Shown one piece after another: positions 61,894 through 64,000 of a stretch of 64,000 nucleotides of DNA; position 1 is the stretch's first letter; each line of letters opens with the position of its first letter. Both the position numbers and the translations under genes were made by a program. Origin of the DNA: Paralichthys olivaceus. Taxonomy: Eukaryota; Chordata; Actinopteri; Pleuronectiformes; Paralichthyidae. The stretch is taken from positions 1,051,501-1,115,500 of the forward strand of contig NC_091112.1 in the NCBI RefSeq assembly GCF_024713975.1. Direction: 5' to 3'. The notes beneath the pieces were generated by a model that was given only the letters and a program-made list of their open reading frames with translations, made no database searches and was not told the origin of the DNA.

Positions 61894-62170
61894 CGGTCGT
61901 GACCAGCGGACAAAGGCGTGCGAGCTGCTGCGGTTCCTCCCTCCTCTGGTGCTGCGAGCAGACGCGCACGTAACCACACGCACTTGTTTTATTATATATT
62001 TTCTTCATCCATCAACCAATGAGAAGCTGGGATGCTGCGGTGCCGTGACGTGGCCCCGCCCCGCAGCGTGTACGTGCAGAAATCCGTGATTCCGTCTTCT
62101 TCATCATCGTCATCATCATCATCACCGCGGCCTCATGTCCTATTATGGTCGCAGCCGTTTTTCGGTTAGT
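61894..62170 (-). promoter_or_regulatory. CpG-richer first exon and promoter, probably slc2a3
   Basis: On the minus strand a GACCG followed by gtaagt donor at 61893/61894 ends a non-coding exon. The region around it is rich in CpG. At 62047-62077 a GACGTGG, a CCCCGCCCC GC-box and a TACGTGC lie together, two ACGTG hypoxia-response cores around an Sp1 site. Mammalian GLUT3 is hypoxia-inducible, which fits. The exon could instead belong to the unassigned frame at 60838. Confidence 0.45.
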
Positions 62171-62643
62171 TGGTCAGATCAGCTGATGAAAGCGTGTGCG
62201 CATGCGCGGAGTGGGGTCCTGAGGGTCGGGAGAGGATGACAACGAACTCACCCCACCCTCCCCCCCTCGCTCTTGGTGTCCTCCTCGCCTTCCCATGATG
62301 CCTCTCGCCAGCGACCTTGACGGAGGCTGATGCTGATGCTGCGGATGCTGATGCAACGTCGCCAGGGCAACGGGTCACGCGGCTCAGAGGATGCTCCAGT
62401 TTGTAGAAATCAAAACTTTTCAAACCTCAACCTGTAAAAACAGTTTCACATCAGTTTCACATGAAAACAACTAGAATCAAATGGATGAAAAATTAAGATC
62501 ATTCACACACTGCAGCTCCTCAGTCTCCTGATCTGCTCGTGACACACTGACAATAACAAAAGTCAGCTGATGGTAGATGACGTCACAGAGGTTTGCATTA
62601 AAATGCTGATGCAATGACATCTGTATATTTCTGTTAAAACCAT

Positions 62644-62970
62644 AAAGTCTGTGATCTGTATGTACAGTCTGTGATCTTTATGTACAGTCTGTGATCTTTA
62701 TATACAGTCTGTTATCTTTATATCCAGTCTGTGATCTTTATGTACAGTCTGTGATCTGTATGTACAGTCTGTGATCTGTATGTACAGTCTGATCTTTATA
62801 TACAGTCTCTTATCTTTATGTACAGTCTGTGATCTTTATATACAGTCTGTGATCTTTATGTGCAGTCTGTGATCTTTATGTACAGTCTGTGATCTTTATG
62901 TACAGTCTATGATCTTTATATCCAGTCTGTGATCTTTATGTACAGTCTGTGATCTGTATGTACAGTCTGT
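62644..62970 (+). repeat. 20-bp minisatellite
   Basis: About sixteen units of GTCTGTGATCTTTATGTACA with small variants (CTGTATG, TTATATA, TATCC). The unit resembles the ATCTTTATTTACAGTC end of the element at 20130-20335. Confidence 0.93.
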
Positions 62971-63545
62971 GTGTGAAACCCAGGGAATAACACTAAAAGA
63001 ATAAAACTAAAAGAATAAATCTCAGAGAATAAAACTAATTCAGTTTTCAATATATAAAATAAACAAAATCTTAAAGTACCTCATCTGAGAAGTTTGAGAA
63101 AAAGGTTATTTGTCATTTTCCAGTTTGTTTCTTACAAAATGACAAAGATGAACTTATCAAACGAGCAAATGAATTCTCCAGAACTTACAACACAAACATC
63201 ATCAAAACAAGAGAGTCTCTTAACCACACGGCAGTGCAGGAAGTCACGAGACTGACTGGTAAATCTGCCAGTTTGATCATTTTAAGGACGTTTGTAAAAA
63301 ACTTATTTTCAGCCGAATTTACCGAACGACGTTACTGACCGATGAAAAGAAGGAATTTCTTTTCTCAGAGTCAAGAGAACAACAAAAACACAAGAAACGT
63401 CGAGAAACAGCGCTTTTCCTCATGGAGTTCGGCACATGTCGCCTGTTTCCAGAGTTAAAAGTGAGTCAATAATTCAAATGAAAGATTAAAACAAGTTTCA
63501 CACAGGAACCTTAAAGAACCTTAAAGAACCTTAAGGAACCTTCAG
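62971..63545. other. Intergenic, short tandem repeat only
   Basis: No gene is seen. An 11-base AACCTTAAAGA-type repeat occurs at 63507-63541. Confidence 0.4.
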
Positions 63546-63705
63546 TCTGTGACAGGAGCTCTGCTCCACGGATTTAAACTACTGGCTAGCACGCAATGCA
63601 TGTTGGGAAATAAATATGTTGCCCCAGATGAGGCAACACGGACACCTGCTGGACACATGGAGCAGGTGCAATCTAGTGATTCAGTGTGTGAAAAGATACA
63701 TGAAT

Positions 63706-63706
63706 A

Positions 63707-63741
<35 letters not shown>

Positions 63742-63803
63742 GCTAATAATAAAAATTATAACAACAATAATAATAATGATAATAATAATAATAATAATAA
63801 CAG
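63706..63803 (+). repeat. (CTA)n then (AAT)n trinucleotide arrays
   Basis: About eleven ACT units (63706-63740) are followed by an imperfect AAT array to 63803. They give short artificial Tyr- and Asn-rich frames. Confidence 0.9.
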
Positions 63804-64000
63804 TGATTGTTATATGGTCTTTGTTTTTGATGCTGCTTCTCTGATATAGTGATAATAACTAATATTATTTATATTATTTTGAATATAAATATCATCAAAA
63901 ACAGACTCTGCGTTAAATGTGGAAACTTTTGTTCTTTTCTTCCCGAAGGTAGAGAAATGTAATATTTGCATAATTTCTTCACCCTCATCATGTTTGTTCA

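Noticed and set aside
62644..62970. CRISPR-like array
   Set aside because: Units are contiguous with no unique spacers and the context is a vertebrate genome, so it is a minisatellite.

Overview
The window is vertebrate nuclear DNA, almost certainly from a teleost fish. Genes are split into many short exons with GT-AG introns. Dinucleotide microsatellites and homopurine tracts are abundant. Several degenerate dispersed repeats look like families common in teleost genomes, including a Tc1-like transposase relic. There are no bacterial operons, CRISPR arrays or viral genomes. I worked out the gene models by hand from splice signals, reading phase and remembered human homologues; no search was run.

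Four protein genes fill most of the window. (1) clcn1, minus strand, coding 25683 to 2918: a skeletal-muscle-type ClC-1 voltage-gated chloride channel in 24 phase-consistent coding exons (about 1008 aa). (2) styk1, plus strand, coding 29139 to 35496: a single-pass receptor-like (pseudo)kinase in 9 coding exons (about 431 aa). Its start faces away from clcn1, so the two are head to head with about 1.2 kb between the likely promoters. (3) phc1, minus strand, coding 45872 to 38989, with a 5' UTR exon starting near 47600: a Polycomb PRC1 subunit in 14 coding exons (about 912 aa), tail to tail with styk1. (4) slc2a3, minus strand, coding 58199 to 52718: the facilitative glucose transporter GLUT3 in 10 coding exons (about 531 aa), in tandem with phc1. 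The human homologues of styk1, phc1 and slc2a3 lie on 12p13, while CLCN1 lies on 7q34. The genes are independent loci with no shared pathway.

Region by region: 1-2917 holds the clcn1 3' UTR and flank plus one copy of an unnamed 240-bp repeat. 2918-25683 is clcn1; its introns carry a 1-kb homopurine tract, long GT and AC arrays and mobile-element debris, most of it in intron 1 (20651-25632). 25700-27060 is the divergent promoter interval and the styk1 leader. 27061-35700 is styk1. 35700-38988 is mostly the probable phc1 3' UTR. 38989-47600 is phc1. 47640-48195 is a G-rich purine minisatellite followed by an AT array, immediately upstream of phc1. 48200-52717 has no recognisable gene and may be the slc2a3 3' UTR. 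52718-58199 is slc2a3 coding sequence. 58200-62200 holds a CpG-richer probable promoter and an unassigned small ORF. 62200-64000 is intergenic with a 20-bp minisatellite.

I found no new multigene system. The points most worth a second look are the unusually degraded kinase motifs of styk1, complementary TC/GA arrays bracketing a key slc2a3 exon, the G-rich tract at the phc1 promoter, a ClC-2-like N-terminal exon on clcn1, and an inverted pair of an unnamed repeat.
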